A stretch of 64,000 nucleotides of DNA from Rossellomorea aquimaris (lineage in GTDB: Bacteria > Bacillota > Bacilli > Bacillales > Bacillaceae_B), in the NCBI RefSeq assembly GCF_020172085.1, contig NZ_JAIVAT010000003.1:434001-498000 (forward strand), written 5' to 3'. Position 1 is the stretch's first letter; the number at the start of each line of letters is the position of its first letter. Below the pieces are notes generated by a model. It worked only from the letters and a program-made list of their open reading frames with translations. It was not told the DNA's origin and did no database searches. The position numbers and the translations under genes were made by a program. Shown here piece after piece: positions 1 through 9,091 of the stretch.

Positions 1-1
1 A

Positions 2-541
2 CAAGGGATCCCTTTAGCATCCTACACCGGGAAGTTCGCTGCAGTCGGGAGCAAAACAGAGCAGTACTGTCATAAATACGGAATGCCGGTTTCATTTGTA
101 CCACAGACGTTCACTGGAGACGATTTTGTCGAAGAATTCATAGCGAAAGTGAAGCCTTCTGGGCCCGTTTTGATCCCAAAAGGGAATCTTGCAAGGAATG
201 TGGTTGCAACTGAATTACATGCATCTGGTATCGTGTGTCAGGAGTGGATTGTTTATGAAACAATCCTTCCGAAAGAAAGCATGAAGCAGTTGAAAGAAAT
301 CATTGAAACAGAACAAGTGGATATTATCACGTTCACGAGTTCATCTACGGTGCATCATTTTATGAAGGTCATCCGTCAATATTCACTCCATGAACACATC
401 CAGGACATACCCATTGCATGTATTGGTCCAATTACAAAAAATACAGCAGAACAATACGGATTGAATGTAAAAATCTGTCCAAGCGTTTATACTGTAACTG
501 AAATGGTGAAAGAGATGAAGGACTTCATCTCTTCCCGCTAG
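2..541 (+). CDS. hemD: Uroporphyrinogen-III synthase, C-terminal part (5' end outside window)
   Basis: The reading frame is open from base 2 to the stop at 539-541, so the gene enters from the left and only about the last 179 residues are present. HemD cyclises hydroxymethylbilane to uroporphyrinogen III in cytosolic tetrapyrrole synthesis. Visible family features are the AAVGSKTEQY segment near the start (the usual AVGxxTA motif) and, in the second lobe, FTSSSTVHHF followed by IACIGPITKNTAEQYG. Its neighbour 26 bp downstream is hemB, then hemL, matching the Bacillus hemAXCDBL operon. An ATG at 83 lies inside the conserved fold and is not a start. The identification rests on motif and synteny; no truncation other than the window edge is seen. 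Confidence 0.93.
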   Translation, partial: QGIPLASYTGKFAAVGSKTEQYCHKYGMPVSFVPQTFTGDDFVEEFIAKVKPSGPVLIPKGNLARNVVATELHASGIVCQEWIVYETILPKESMKQLKEIIETEQVDIITFTSSSTVHHFMKVIRQYSLHEHIQDIPIACIGPITKNTAEQYGLNVKICPSVYTVTEMVKEMKDFISSR

Positions 542-566
542 ACATATAACTTAGGAGGCTTTTATT

Positions 567-1541
567 ATGAAAGACCTGCAATTTAATCGTCACCGCCGCT
601 TGCGTCAATCGGAAACGATGCGTTCGCTGGTTAGAGAGACTCATCTGCGAAAAGAAGATCTGATTTACCCATTGTTTGTCGTGGAAGGGGAAAACATCAA
701 GAATGTCGTTCCGTCCATGCCTGGTGTTTATCATATTTCACTGGATAACCTGAAAGCTGAAATGGATGAAGTTGTTTCACTAGGGATTAAATCCATTATC
801 CTGTTCGGTGTTCCAGCTGAAAAAGACGAACTCGGAAAACAGGCCTATCATGATCACGGAATCGTCCAGGTGGCAACACGCTTTGTGAAGGAACATTATC
901 CTGAACTTGTTGTCATAGCCGATACATGTCTTTGTCAGTATACTAGCCATGGTCATTGTGGCATCGTCAAAGATGGAAAAGTATTGAACGACCAGACGCT
1001 GGACCTTCTAGCGAAAACAGCGGTCAGCCAAGCTGAAGCCGGTGCAGATATCATTGCCCCGTCCAACATGATGGATGGATTCGTCGCGGCCATACGCCAC
1101 GGCCTAGATGAAGCGGGATATCATGATGTGCCGATCATGTCTTACGCTGTGAAATATTCATCCAGCTTCTATGGTCCTTTCCGCGATGCGGCTCATTCAA
1201 CGCCGCAATTCGGAGATCGCAGAACGTATCAAATGGACCCTGCGAACCGTATGGAAGCTCTAAGGGAAGCCCAGTCCGATATGGAAGAGGGAGCGGATTT
1301 CCTTATCGTGAAACCTGCCCTGTCTTATCTCGATATCATGCGTGAAGTGAAAGATCGATTCAATGCTCCTATCGTTGCATATAACGTAAGTGGGGAGTAC
1401 AGCATGGTAAAGGCTGCAGCTCAAAACGGCTGGGTAAATGAACAAGAGATTGTGATGGAGAAACTGACGAGCATGAAACGTGCAGGAGCAGATCTTATCA
1501 TTACGTATTTCGCAAAAGACGTAGCGAATTGGTTATCCTAA
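567..1541 (+). CDS. hemB: Delta-aminolevulinic acid dehydratase (porphobilinogen synthase)
   Basis: This 324-residue enzyme condenses two 5-aminolevulinate molecules to porphobilinogen in haem and sirohaem synthesis in the cytosol. The zinc-binding cysteine cluster is seen as [14 protein letters not shown] (Cys121, Cys123, Cys131), so this is a Zn-type rather than Mg-only enzyme. The two Schiff-base lysines are in YAVKYSS (Lys196) and LIVKPALSY (Lys249). Length equals the family norm. A ribosome-binding site TTAGGAGG lies just before the ATG. It sits between hemD and hemL with short gaps, so it is very probably cotranscribed with both. Confidence 0.98.
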   Translation: MKDLQFNRHRRLRQSETMRSLVRETHLRKEDLIYPLFVVEGENIKNVVPSMPGVYHISLDNLKAEMDEVVSLGIKSIILFGVPAEKDELGKQAYHDHGIVQVATRFVKEHYPELVVIADTCLCQYTSHGHCGIVKDGKVLNDQTLDLLAKTAVSQAEAGADIIAPSNMMDGFVAAIRHGLDEAGYHDVPIMSYAVKYSSSFYGPFRDAAHSTPQFGDRRTYQMDPANRMEALREAQSDMEEGADFLIVKPALSYLDIMREVKDRFNAPIVAYNVSGEYSMVKAAAQNGWVNEQEIVMEKLTSMKRAGADLIITYFAKDVANWLS

Positions 1542-1596
1542 TTGGTGGAAAGTTCGTATAAGGATGACTGAAAGATCACTAAAGGAGGAAACCATA

Positions 1597-2889
1597 TTGC
1601 GTTCATATGAGAAATCGAAACAAGCATTCAAAGAAGCAGTCAAATTGATGCCAGGCGGCGTGAACAGTCCGGTCCGTGCATTCAAATCCGTCAAGATGGA
1701 TCCCATCTTCATGGAAAGAGGAAAAGGATCAAAAATATACGATATCGATGGAAATGAGTACATCGACTATGTACTGTCATGGGGACCGCTGATTCTCGGT
1801 CACAGCAATGACAGGGTTGTAGAAAGCATTAAAAAAGTGGCCGAAAATGGGACAAGCTTCGGTGCACCGACAGAAATTGAAAACAAACTGGCTCAACTGG
1901 TGATTGAGCGCGTACCGAGTATCGAAGTCGTACGTATGGTGTCTTCTGGTACAGAAGCGACGATGAGTGCGCTCCGTTTGGCCCGTGGGTATACAGGTAA
2001 AAATAAAATCATCAAATTCGAAGGTTGTTACCACGGTCATGGGGACTCTTTATTGATCAAAGCAGGCTCCGGAGTAGCAACACTCGGTTTACCCGATAGC
2101 CCGGGTGTACCTGAAGGCGTGGCAAAGAACACGATCACAGTCCCTTACAATGATTTAGAAAGCATCCGCTATGCGTTTGAACAGTTTGGTGATGACATCG
2201 CCGGTGTAATCGTCGAGCCGGTAGCAGGAAACATGGGCGTCGTACCTCCGCAACCCGGCTTCTTGGAAGGCCTGCGTGAGGTAACGGAAAACCATGGTGC
2301 CCTTCTGATCTTCGATGAAGTCATGACCGGTTTCCGTGTCGGCTATGGCTGTGCTCAAGGCTATTACAATGTCACACCAGACTTAACCTGCTTAGGGAAA
2401 GTGATCGGTGGTGGACTTCCTGTTGGTGCATACGGCGGGAAAGCGGAAATCATGGAAAGAATCGCGCCAAGCGGTCCGATTTATCAAGCGGGGACCCTGT
2501 CTGGGAATCCTTTGGCCATGACGGCTGGATATGAGACACTCAGTCAGTTGACTCCAGAAACATATGATGAGTTCTCCCGTAAAGCAGATCGATTGGAGGA
2601 AGGCTTAAAGCAAGCGGCTGAAAAGCACAACATTCCTCACAGAATTAACCGTGCAGGCTCCATGATCGGCATTTTCTTCACGAATGAAGAAGTATCGAAC
2701 TACGAAGGTGCCAAGTCATCGGATCTTGAGATGTTTGCTGATTACTACCGTGAAATGGCTCATGAAGGCGTATTCCTGCCTCCTTCTCAATTTGAAGGGC
2801 TCTTCTTATCGACAGCCCATACGGATGACGATATTGAAAAGACCCTTCAAGCTGCAGAAAAAGCGTTTGAAAAGATTAGTAAGAAGTAA
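1597..2889 (+). CDS. hemL: Glutamate-1-semialdehyde 2,1-aminomutase
   Basis: HemL is a PLP enzyme that converts glutamate-1-semialdehyde to 5-aminolevulinate, the first committed haem precursor. I chose the TTG at 1597: AAAGGAGG (1581-1588) stands eight bases upstream and the protein then begins [14 protein letters not shown], which matches the known Bacillus N terminus. An ATG at 1564 in the same frame has no ribosome-binding site. Aminotransferase class III marks are [16 protein letters not shown], the FDEVMTGFR segment, and the PLP lysine in [17 protein letters not shown]. It ends at a strong terminator and so closes the hem operon. Length is 430 residues. Confidence 0.97.
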   Translation: MRSYEKSKQAFKEAVKLMPGGVNSPVRAFKSVKMDPIFMERGKGSKIYDIDGNEYIDYVLSWGPLILGHSNDRVVESIKKVAENGTSFGAPTEIENKLAQLVIERVPSIEVVRMVSSGTEATMSALRLARGYTGKNKIIKFEGCYHGHGDSLLIKAGSGVATLGLPDSPGVPEGVAKNTITVPYNDLESIRYAFEQFGDDIAGVIVEPVAGNMGVVPPQPGFLEGLREVTENHGALLIFDEVMTGFRVGYGCAQGYYNVTPDLTCLGKVIGGGLPVGAYGGKAEIMERIAPSGPIYQAGTLSGNPLAMTAGYETLSQLTPETYDEFSRKADRLEEGLKQAAEKHNIPHRINRAGSMIGIFFTNEEVSNYEGAKSSDLEMFADYYREMAHEGVFLPPSQFEGLFLSTAHTDDDIEKTLQAAEKAFEKISKK

Positions 2890-2894
2890 TGAGG

Positions 2895-2929
2895 TAGCCG
2901 ATCCTTTTTGAGGGGTCGGCTATTTTTTT
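2895..2929 (+). terminator. Rho-independent terminator of the hem operon
   Basis: TAGCCGATCC (2895-2904) pairs with GGGTCGGCTA (2913-2922) with one G-T wobble, and seven T follow. It lies six bases after the hemL stop. Confidence 0.9.
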
Positions 2930-2950
2930 GTGGGGAGAGTAGTGTGTATC

Positions 2951-3082
2951 GGTGTCGAAATTTGCAGAATGGTCGATACCCTCAAAATACGGTTGATAAA
3001 ATGAAAGAACGGTCGATAAAACCATTTGGGGGTCGATAAATGGAATTAACGGTTGAAAAATCCCGATAATGGGTTGATAAAT
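2951..3082. repeat. Array of seven GGTYGATAAA-like motifs with a 20-bp period
   Basis: Motif starts fall at 2951, 2971, 2991, 3011, 3031, 3051 and 3072. The best copies read GGTCGATAAA (3011, 3031) and GGTTGATAAA (2991, 3072); outer copies are degenerate. The ten bases between motifs are not conserved. The spacing is exactly 20 except for the last step (21), close to two turns of B-DNA. The rest of the 354-bp gene-free stretch 2890-3243 holds the hem terminator and a candidate sigma-E promoter for spoVID. Function is unknown. Confidence 0.85.
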
Positions 3083-3160
3083 CAAAAATCAATCTTTCAT
3101 CATGGGCAACACCCGCGTTTCTAAAATACCAAAACCTCACAACAACTTTTCGTTTTCCTA

Positions 3161-3189
3161 TCATATTCCTCCTTTCTGTTTCATAAAGT
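3161..3189 (+). promoter_or_regulatory. Candidate sigma-E promoter of spoVID
   Basis: TCATATT (3161-3167) resembles the sigma-E -35 element, and CATAAAGT (3182-3189) resembles its -10 (CATACANT), with a 14-bp spacer. The spoVID ribosome-binding site begins 40 bp further on. spoVID is known to be sigma-E dependent in B. subtilis; the site here is inferred by eye. Confidence 0.6.
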
Positions 3190-3243
3190 GATAATGGCAT
3201 TGTTTACTATTTCTTTGTTTGGAACCTGAAAGGAGGAATTTCT

Positions 3244-4449
3244 TTGTCACAAGAGCAACAATCGTGCTTGCGATTTTCTTTGGAAGAATCAATTTGGTTT
3301 AAAAAAGGACAGGAAGTTGAAGAATTGCTATCTATCTCCTTAGATCCTCATATAACGATACAAGAGCAAGAACAGTACGTACTTATCAGGGGGAGCCTTG
3401 ACCTGACCGGTGAATATTTACCATCGTCACCGAGGGATGAAGTGGAAGATGATTTTGAAGCAAGTGGAAAGTTTGTGCAAACAGTAGAAAAGCGGGAAAA
3501 GGGTGAATATGAATTTGTTCACAGGTTCCCGGTGGATGTGACGATCCCGAAAAACAGGATTGCCAATCTAGGTGATATCGATGTGTATGTCGAGTCCTTC
3601 GACTATATCGTCCCTGAAAATGCCTGCTTAAAGCTGAATGCGGATCTGACCATCACGGGAATTTACGGTGAGCAGCAAGCGCACACACCTTTTGAAACGG
3701 AATATCAAAGAGAGGAAGAATTTGAGCCTCTTTACCGGTCAAGTGCCGTCGCAGAGGTAGAGGAAGAAGTGGAAACAGAAGAAGAGGAAGATCGTGAAGA
3801 AGTGTACGAATACGAAAATTATGATGAAGATGAATTGACCACCTATGATGATGAAGAAGAAGAGGATGATGATGATACGGCTGACGACGAGTATCAGCCG
3901 TTCAACCTGGAAGGAAGGACTCCTCCTTCAGAGCAGGATGATGAAATTCCCGTCCAGATTCAGTATGATGCAAATCCGGCTCTCTCTTATGAAGAAGTGA
4001 ATTACCGTAAAGAGAATGTATTCGAGCTACCACAGCATGAGCTGAGTGAATCTTCGGAGGAACAGCACGCTGAACCGAAGGCTGCCTATACGCCTCCACC
4101 TGCACCTAAATACAAGGAGCAGGAAGAGGAAGAAGAAGAGTCATCCTCCTCATCCTCAGCCGTTGAAGCAGAGATGGAGGAGGAAGAGGAAGAAAAGAAA
4201 AAGACCAAGAGTAAAAAGAAGTACGAATCCATTTCCTTAACGGATTTCTTTGCCCGTAAAGAAGAGGAAAAAGGGGCGACTCTCCGTGTGTGTATCGTCC
4301 AGGAAGGTGAGAACCTGGATTACATCGCCGAAAAATATGATCTGACCATCCCGCAGTTATTAAGGGTGAATCAGCTTGAAGCGAATCAGGATGTGTATGC
4401 AGGGCAGGTTCTTTATATCCCGAATAGCGAGTTTGTATTCAAGGGGTAG
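3244..4449 (+). CDS. spoVID: Stage VI sporulation protein D, LysM spore-coat morphogen
   Basis: SpoVID is needed for the coat to encase the forespore and works in the mother cell together with SpoIVA and SafA. The TTG start at 3244 follows AAAGGAGG (3229-3236). The N-terminal SpoVID domain (about residues 1-140) opens with SCLRFSLEESIWFKKGQEV, typical of the family. The middle, about residues 150-340, is very acidic, with long runs of Glu/Asp and a serine run SSSSSS. The C terminus is a LysM domain (about 345-395, VCIVQEGENLDYIAEKYDL) that should bind peptidoglycan or lipid II. ysxE follows, as in other Bacillus. Confidence 0.95.
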   Translation: MSQEQQSCLRFSLEESIWFKKGQEVEELLSISLDPHITIQEQEQYVLIRGSLDLTGEYLPSSPRDEVEDDFEASGKFVQTVEKREKGEYEFVHRFPVDVTIPKNRIANLGDIDVYVESFDYIVPENACLKLNADLTITGIYGEQQAHTPFETEYQREEEFEPLYRSSAVAEVEEEVETEEEEDREEVYEYENYDEDELTTYDDEEEEDDDDTADDEYQPFNLEGRTPPSEQDDEIPVQIQYDANPALSYEEVNYRKENVFELPQHELSESSEEQHAEPKAAYTPPPAPKYKEQEEEEEESSSSSSAVEAEMEEEEEEKKKTKSKKKYESISLTDFFARKEEEKGATLRVCIVQEGENLDYIAEKYDLTIPQLLRVNQLEANQDVYAGQVLYIPNSEFVFKG

Positions 4450-4507
4450 AGGCAAATAGCAAGGTCGTGCCCATCTTTAGGACCGGAGAAAAAGAAAACT
4501 ATGAAAT

Positions 4508-4560
4508 AAAAAAACGACGGGGCTGACACCATATTCATTGGAGTTGGTCCGTTTTTTTTA
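4508..4560 (+). terminator. Possible terminator between spoVID and ysxE
   Basis: AAAAAAACG (about 4508-4516) can pair with CGTTTTTTT (about 4550-4558) around a poorly paired interior. The T run supports termination, but the GC part of the stem is weak. Confidence 0.4.
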
Positions 4561-4587
4561 GAAAAGTAATCTTAGAAGGTGAGAGGA

Positions 4588-5625
4588 ATGGTACAAACGC
4601 TGGAGGGATTGAAGCCTGTTTTACAGCCATATGGGGTCGAACCCCATTTTGTTGAAAGTTACGGAAGGATTTCGAAGGTTTTTTCAAATAAAGGTACTTT
4701 GGCGGTGAAGCAGCTGCCTGCACAAAACGGTGTGGACTTTGTCCGAAATGTGCAAATGCTGTTTCAGCGGGGCTATAATCGGATTGTACCGATCTATCCA
4801 ACTTTGGATGGGCGCTATGCTGTGTGGAATGAAGGGGATTTGTACTATGTCATGCCCTGGCTTTTGAATCAGGAAAGAGAAGATCAATTTGAAAAGCACC
4901 AGAAGATGTTCAGGGAATTGGCCAGACTTCATACACTTTCCTCCCATGAAGTGAAAATCGATAAAGAAGAGAGGGAATCCCATTACGAGCAGTTGACATC
5001 AAGATGGGATAAAGAACAGGAATTTCTTGATGAGTACGTGGAAGCATGTGAGAAGACGACGTATATGTCCCCTTTTCAATATCATTTCTGTATGTATTAT
5101 AAGGATGCCTCTCAAGCGCTGAAGTTTTCCCGGAAGATGCTTGATGAATGGTACGAGGATACGAAAGAACTGGAAAAGGTCCGGACCGTCATAACTCATG
5201 GAAAGGTTTCAACAGAGCACTTTTTATTCGATGAAAGAGGATTGGGATATTTCGTTAACTTTGAAAACTCGAAGATGGCATCCCCATTTCATGATCTTTT
5301 GCCATTTTTGTCGAGAACATTGAAAACCTACCCAAAATATTATGAAGAGTGCATTGAATGGCTCACCACCTACTTTCAGCATTTCACCGTGCGGAATGAA
5401 GAACGGCTCCTGTTCATGAGTTATCTCGCTTATCCCAGCTCGGTCATTTCCGTAGTGGAGAAATATTTTCATACTCCGAAGGATAAGAGGAATGAACGGA
5501 AGTCCCTCAAGAAGCTGCAACGCCACTATTGGCTCTTGAAAAATACTGAATATGTGGTGATGCGACTGGACGAAATGGAAAAACAAAAGCAGGAGCAGGC
5601 TGCGCAGGCGGCTGAATCAGAATAA
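4588..5625 (+). CDS. ysxE: YsxE, CotS-family spore coat kinase-like protein
   Basis: This 345-residue protein belongs to the aminoglycoside-phosphotransferase-like CotS/YutH/YsxE group of spore coat proteins. The start at ATG 4588 follows AAGGTGAG; a GTG at 4579 would have no ribosome-binding site. The ATP-lobe lysine may be that in LAVKQL. The catalytic-loop region reads ITHGKVSTEHFLF, where kinases of the superfamily have HGDxxxxN; Asp is replaced by Lys and Asn by His, and the DFG-like motif is NFEN. I infer a pseudokinase. It directly follows spoVID, an arrangement shared with B. subtilis. A role in coat assembly beside SpoVID is an inference from position. Confidence 0.88.
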   Translation: MVQTLEGLKPVLQPYGVEPHFVESYGRISKVFSNKGTLAVKQLPAQNGVDFVRNVQMLFQRGYNRIVPIYPTLDGRYAVWNEGDLYYVMPWLLNQEREDQFEKHQKMFRELARLHTLSSHEVKIDKEERESHYEQLTSRWDKEQEFLDEYVEACEKTTYMSPFQYHFCMYYKDASQALKFSRKMLDEWYEDTKELEKVRTVITHGKVSTEHFLFDERGLGYFVNFENSKMASPFHDLLPFLSRTLKTYPKYYEECIEWLTTYFQHFTVRNEERLLFMSYLAYPSSVISVVEKYFHTPKDKRNERKSLKKLQRHYWLLKNTEYVVMRLDEMEKQKQEQAAQAAESE

Positions 5626-5627
5626 AA

Positions 5628-5662
5628 AAAGAACTGACGAATTCACATGTCGTCAGTTCTTT
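5628..5662 (-). terminator. Terminator between ysxE and the convergent small gene
   Basis: AAAGAACTGACGA (5628-5640) and TCGTCAGTTCTTT (5650-5662) form a perfect 13-bp stem. The A run on its left gives a T run in the minus-strand transcript; on the plus strand the T tract is only three bases, so it serves the minus gene best and ysxE partly. Confidence 0.85.
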
Positions 5663-5849
5663 AAATCCAGTCGAAATAAATGGCAAGACCGATACCGATG
5701 AACAGGGTCAACAGGAGGACATCAAAAGTGGTTGGTAAGAGAATGGTGCGGATCCCTTGAAAGATGGTAAAAGGAATAATGAATTGTTTACATATTAATC
5801 GCGCATTCCCCATCCATTTCTGCAAGGTGTACTGGTTGATTTTTTTCAT
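5661..5849 (-). CDS. Small hydrophobic membrane protein, function unknown
   Basis: A 62-residue reading frame begins MKKINQYTLQKW. It has a basic, polar N-terminal half (several Lys/Arg, one Cys) and one hydrophobic helix near the C terminus (about residues 38-60, LLLTLFIGIGLAIYFDW), so it should be a single-pass or re-entrant inner-membrane protein. AGGAAAGTGAG is placed before the ATG as a ribosome-binding site, and a terminator lies at its 3' end. I do not recognise a family. It is convergent with ysxE and divergent from the valS leader. The codon pattern, ribosome-binding site and terminator make it likely real. Confidence 0.6.
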   Translation of the reverse strand: MKKINQYTLQKWMGNARLICKQFIIPFTIFQGIRTILLPTTFDVLLLTLFIGIGLAIYFDWI

Positions 5850-5963
5850 AATCGTCCACTCACTTTCCTGGGTGTATTCACTACTTTATCTTATGAATGA
5901 AGGATGGAATGGTGCCTATGTATAGGCGAAATGAATATTTTTCAACAAAATGGCCAATAATGA

Positions 5964-5991
5964 TTGACGAAAGTTTATCTTTTCCTATACT
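5964..5991 (+). promoter_or_regulatory. Candidate sigma-A promoter of the valS T-box transcript
   Basis: TTGACG (5964-5969) and TATACT (5986-5991) are 16 bp apart, immediately ahead of the T-box leader. An overlapping TATAAT occurs at 5991-5996. Confidence 0.55.
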
Positions 5992-6015
5992 ATAATGAAT
6001 AAATGAATAATCACG

Positions 6016-6260
6016 AAAAGCAATGAACAGGAAGAGTACATTGATCCTTACTTTCAGAGAGGAAAATCGTTTGCTGAGAGATTTTCTACGTTAAGTCAAT
6101 GGAAGGTCGCCTGAAGAGCTGCTTCTATGAATGTCAGTAGTAGAAGCCGGTTAAAAGCCGTTACATCCGTCGAGAGTTCAGGAGAAGTAGGTCTCCTGAG
6201 AAAAAAGGTGGTACCGCGAATGGAATCCTTCGTCCTTTTCATAGGACGGGGGATTTTTTT
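6016..6260 (+). promoter_or_regulatory. T-box riboswitch leader of valS
   Basis: The diagnostic T-box sequence AGGTGGTACCGCG lies at 6206-6218. It is followed by the terminator hairpin (AATCCTTCGTCC at 6224-6235 with GGACGGGGGATT at 6244-6254 and a T run to 6260). Upstream are the usual stem I marks: GAACAGGAAGAGTA, CAGAGAGG and TTGCTGAGAG. A GTC at 6106-6108 in GGAAGGTCGCC is the likely valine specifier codon. Uncharged tRNA-Val would pair with the specifier and with UGGN in the T-box bulge, stabilising the antiterminator so that valS is transcribed. Confidence 0.95.
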
Positions 6261-6306
6261 ATTGTTTTTAGAAATGTGTGCTTAGTATGAGATAGGAGGA
6301 ATTTAC

Positions 6307-8958
6307 ATGGAAACACAAGATCAACAGTTAGCAATGCCAACAAAATATGATCCAAATGCCATTGAACAAGGCAGATACAAATGGTGGCTAGAAGGAAAGT
6401 TCTTCGAAGCCACGAATGATAAGGAGAAAGAGCCGTACACCATCGTTATTCCACCACCAAACGTAACGGGGAAACTTCATCTTGGTCATGCCTGGGATAC
6501 AGCCCTTCAGGATATCCTGACAAGAATGAAGCGGATGCAGGGGTACGATGTCCTTTGGTTACCTGGAATGGACCATGCAGGAATCGCAACACAAGCGAAA
6601 GTAGATGAAAAACTTCGCAACCAGGGGATTTCACGTTATGACCTCGGTCGTGAGAAATTCGTGGAAGAAACATGGAAATGGAAAGAGGAATACGCCGAGC
6701 ACATCCGGCAGCAATGGGCAAAAGTCGGACTTGGCCTTGATTACAGCCGCGAACGCTTCACTCTAGATGAAGGATTATCGGATGCGGTACAGAAGGTTTT
6801 CATCGATCTTTATAACAAAGGTTTAATCTACCGCGGTGAATATATCATCAACTGGGACCCTGCGACGAAAACGGCCCTGTCGGATATCGAAGTTATTCAT
6901 AAAGATGTTCAAGGCGCTTTCTATCACATGAGATATCCACTCACAGATGGAAGTGGACACATTGAAATCGCCACAACCCGCCCGGAAACGATGCTCGGAG
7001 ATACGGCGGTTGCGGTACATCCTGAAGACGATCGTTACAAGCACCTGATCGGGAAAAAAGTTACCCTTCCAATCGTAGGACGTGAAATACCGATTGTTGG
7101 TGACGATTATGTGGATATGGAATTCGGTTCCGGAGCGGTGAAAATCACACCAGCCCATGACCCGAATGACTTTGAAATCGGAAACCGCCATAATCTTGAA
7201 CGCATCTTAGTCATGAACGAAGATGGAACGATGAACGAGAAGGCGGACAAATATAATGGAATGGACCGTTTTGACTGTCGCAAACAAATCGTGAAGGATC
7301 TCCAAGATGCGGGTGTATTGTTCAAGATTGAAGAACATATGCATTCGGTTGGGCATTCGGAGCGTAGTGGGGCAGTGGTTGAGCCTTATCTTTCTACTCA
7401 ATGGTTCGTTAAGATGGATACATTGGCAGAAGAAGCGGTTAAACTTCAAGAAGGTGAAAACAAAGTTAACTTTGTTCCTGACCGCTTTGAAACCTCCTAC
7501 TTACGCTGGATGGAAAACACGCGTGACTGGTGTATATCCCGTCAACTATGGTGGGGCCACAGAATCCCTGCTTGGTATCACAATGAAACAGGTGAAATGT
7601 ATGTAGGGGAAGAAGCACCGGAAGACATCGAAAACTGGACACAAGAAGAAGACGTGTTGGACACTTGGTTCAGTTCAGCATTATGGCCATTCTCAACGAT
7701 GGGCTGGCCGGATTTAGACGCAGAAGACTTTAAGCGATATTATCCAACCAATACACTTGTTACAGGATATGACATCATCGGATTCTGGGTATCCCGAATG
7801 ATATTCCAAGGATTAGAGTTCACTGGTGAAAGGCCATTTAAAGACGTTCTTATTCATGGTTTAGTTCGAGATGCCGATGGACGTAAGATGAGTAAATCAT
7901 TAGGAAACGGTGTAGACCCTATGGACGTCATCGAAAAATACGGTTCCGACTCCCTTCGCTACTTCCTGACAACAGGAAGTTCACCAGGGCAGGATCTGCG
8001 CTTCTCATTTGAGAAAGTGGAAAGTGTTTGGAATTTTGCAAACAAAATCTGGAACGCTTCCCGATTTGCATTGATGAACATGGATGGTATGACATACGAC
8101 GAGATCGACTTATCAGGTGAAAAGTCCGTGGCGGATAAATGGATCCTCACTCGCTTGAATGAAACGATCGAAACGGTTACTCGTTTAGCGGATCGTTATG
8201 AATTCGGTGAAGTGGGTCGCCTATTATACAACTTCATCTGGGATGATTTCTGTGATTGGTACATTGAAATGGCGAAGCTTCCTCTATACGGTGAGGACGA
8301 AGCGGCGAAAAAGACGACCCGCTCGATCCTGGCGTATGTTCTCGACAACACCATGAGACTACTACATCCATTCATGCCGTTTATTACCGAGGAAATATGG
8401 CAGAACTTGCCGCATCAAGGCGAATCGATCACTGTAGCAGCATGGCCGACAGTGGACGAAAAGCTGACTGACAAAGCGGCAGCAGAAGAGATGAAGCTAC
8501 TGGTTGATATCATCCGTGCCGTACGTAACGTTCGTGCAGAAGTGAATACACCAATGAGCAAGCAGATCAACTTGATGCTGAAAGCGAAAGATGCCCATAC
8601 CCTTGCAATCATCGAAAAGAATCAATCGTATATCGAGAAATTCTGTAACCCTGAGAAACTTGAAATGGGTACAGAATTAGAAGCTCCTGAGAAAGCGATG
8701 ACGGCAGTCGTTACGGGAGTGGATCTTTATCTTCCGCTAGAAGGGCTGATCAATATCGAGGAAGAAATCGCGCGCCTTCAAAAAGAACTCGAGAAATGGA
8801 CGAAAGAAGTTTCCCGTGTTCAAGGTAAGCTAAACAACGAAAAGTTTGTCAGCAAAGCCCCTCAGAAAGTAGTCGATGAGGAAAAAGAGAAAGAAAAAGA
8901 TTATTTAGAGAAACAAGCGACTGTTAAAGCAAGAATCGAAGAGCTTAAATCAGTTTAA
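6307..8958 (+). CDS. valS: Valyl-tRNA synthetase
   Basis: ValS attaches valine to tRNA-Val. The 883-residue class I synthetase shows the HIGH motif as KLHLGHAWD near residue 60, [10 protein letters not shown], and the KMSKS loop in [15 protein letters not shown] near residue 530. The CP1 editing domain includes [17 protein letters not shown], which clears mischarged threonine. The last about 65 residues are a Glu/Lys-rich coiled coil typical of ValS tRNA-binding arms. ATAGGAGG precedes the ATG at 6307. The T-box leader upstream shows control by tRNA charging. Length is normal. Confidence 0.99.
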   Translation: METQDQQLAMPTKYDPNAIEQGRYKWWLEGKFFEATNDKEKEPYTIVIPPPNVTGKLHLGHAWDTALQDILTRMKRMQGYDVLWLPGMDHAGIATQAKVDEKLRNQGISRYDLGREKFVEETWKWKEEYAEHIRQQWAKVGLGLDYSRERFTLDEGLSDAVQKVFIDLYNKGLIYRGEYIINWDPATKTALSDIEVIHKDVQGAFYHMRYPLTDGSGHIEIATTRPETMLGDTAVAVHPEDDRYKHLIGKKVTLPIVGREIPIVGDDYVDMEFGSGAVKITPAHDPNDFEIGNRHNLERILVMNEDGTMNEKADKYNGMDRFDCRKQIVKDLQDAGVLFKIEEHMHSVGHSERSGAVVEPYLSTQWFVKMDTLAEEAVKLQEGENKVNFVPDRFETSYLRWMENTRDWCISRQLWWGHRIPAWYHNETGEMYVGEEAPEDIENWTQEEDVLDTWFSSALWPFSTMGWPDLDAEDFKRYYPTNTLVTGYDIIGFWVSRMIFQGLEFTGERPFKDVLIHGLVRDADGRKMSKSLGNGVDPMDVIEKYGSDSLRYFLTTGSSPGQDLRFSFEKVESVWNFANKIWNASRFALMNMDGMTYDEIDLSGEKSVADKWILTRLNETIETVTRLADRYEFGEVGRLLYNFIWDDFCDWYIEMAKLPLYGEDEAAKKTTRSILAYVLDNTMRLLHPFMPFITEEIWQNLPHQGESITVAAWPTVDEKLTDKAAAEEMKLLVDIIRAVRNVRAEVNTPMSKQINLMLKAKDAHTLAIIEKNQSYIEKFCNPEKLEMGTELEAPEKAMTAVVTGVDLYLPLEGLINIEEEIARLQKELEKWTKEVSRVQGKLNNEKFVSKAPQKVVDEEKEKEKDYLEKQATVKARIEELKSV

Positions 8959-8982
8959 TGTGAATGTTTGAAATGTGGTAAG

Positions 8983-9059
8983 AAGAGGGCTGCAGAATCA
9001 GGTCTGATGGAAACGGGGGTGCAACCCCCAGACAGTCAGGCTTGATGTGGGCCCTTTTT
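8983..9059 (+). terminator. Multi-segment hairpin with T run after valS
   Basis: An outer stem AAGAGGGC (8983-8990) with GCCCTTTTT (9051-9059), an inner stem GTCTG (9002-9006) with CAGAC (9029-9033), and an apical GGGGGTGCAACCCCC (9015-9029) can nest. The outer 3' arm ends in a T run, so this is probably the valS terminator, and it runs right up to the folC translation start region. Confidence 0.55.
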
Positions 9060-9091
9060 CTAATGAAACCCGAGTGGGAGTGAAAGAATTG

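Noticed and set aside
1564-1596. Upstream ATG start for hemL
   Set aside because: No ribosome-binding site; the TTG at 1597 has AAAGGAGG and gives the conserved N terminus.
2951-3082. CRISPR array
   Set aside because: Repeats are only about 10 bp with 10-bp gaps, and no cas genes are present; the same holds for 41384-41495.
4522-4530. CTGACACC motif also seen near 36814 as a possible dispersed repeat
   Set aside because: Only two short copies were noticed, with no shared flanks.
9047-9091. Upstream GTG start for folC
   Set aside because: It lies within the 3' arm and T run of the preceding hairpin and adds residues that the family lacks.
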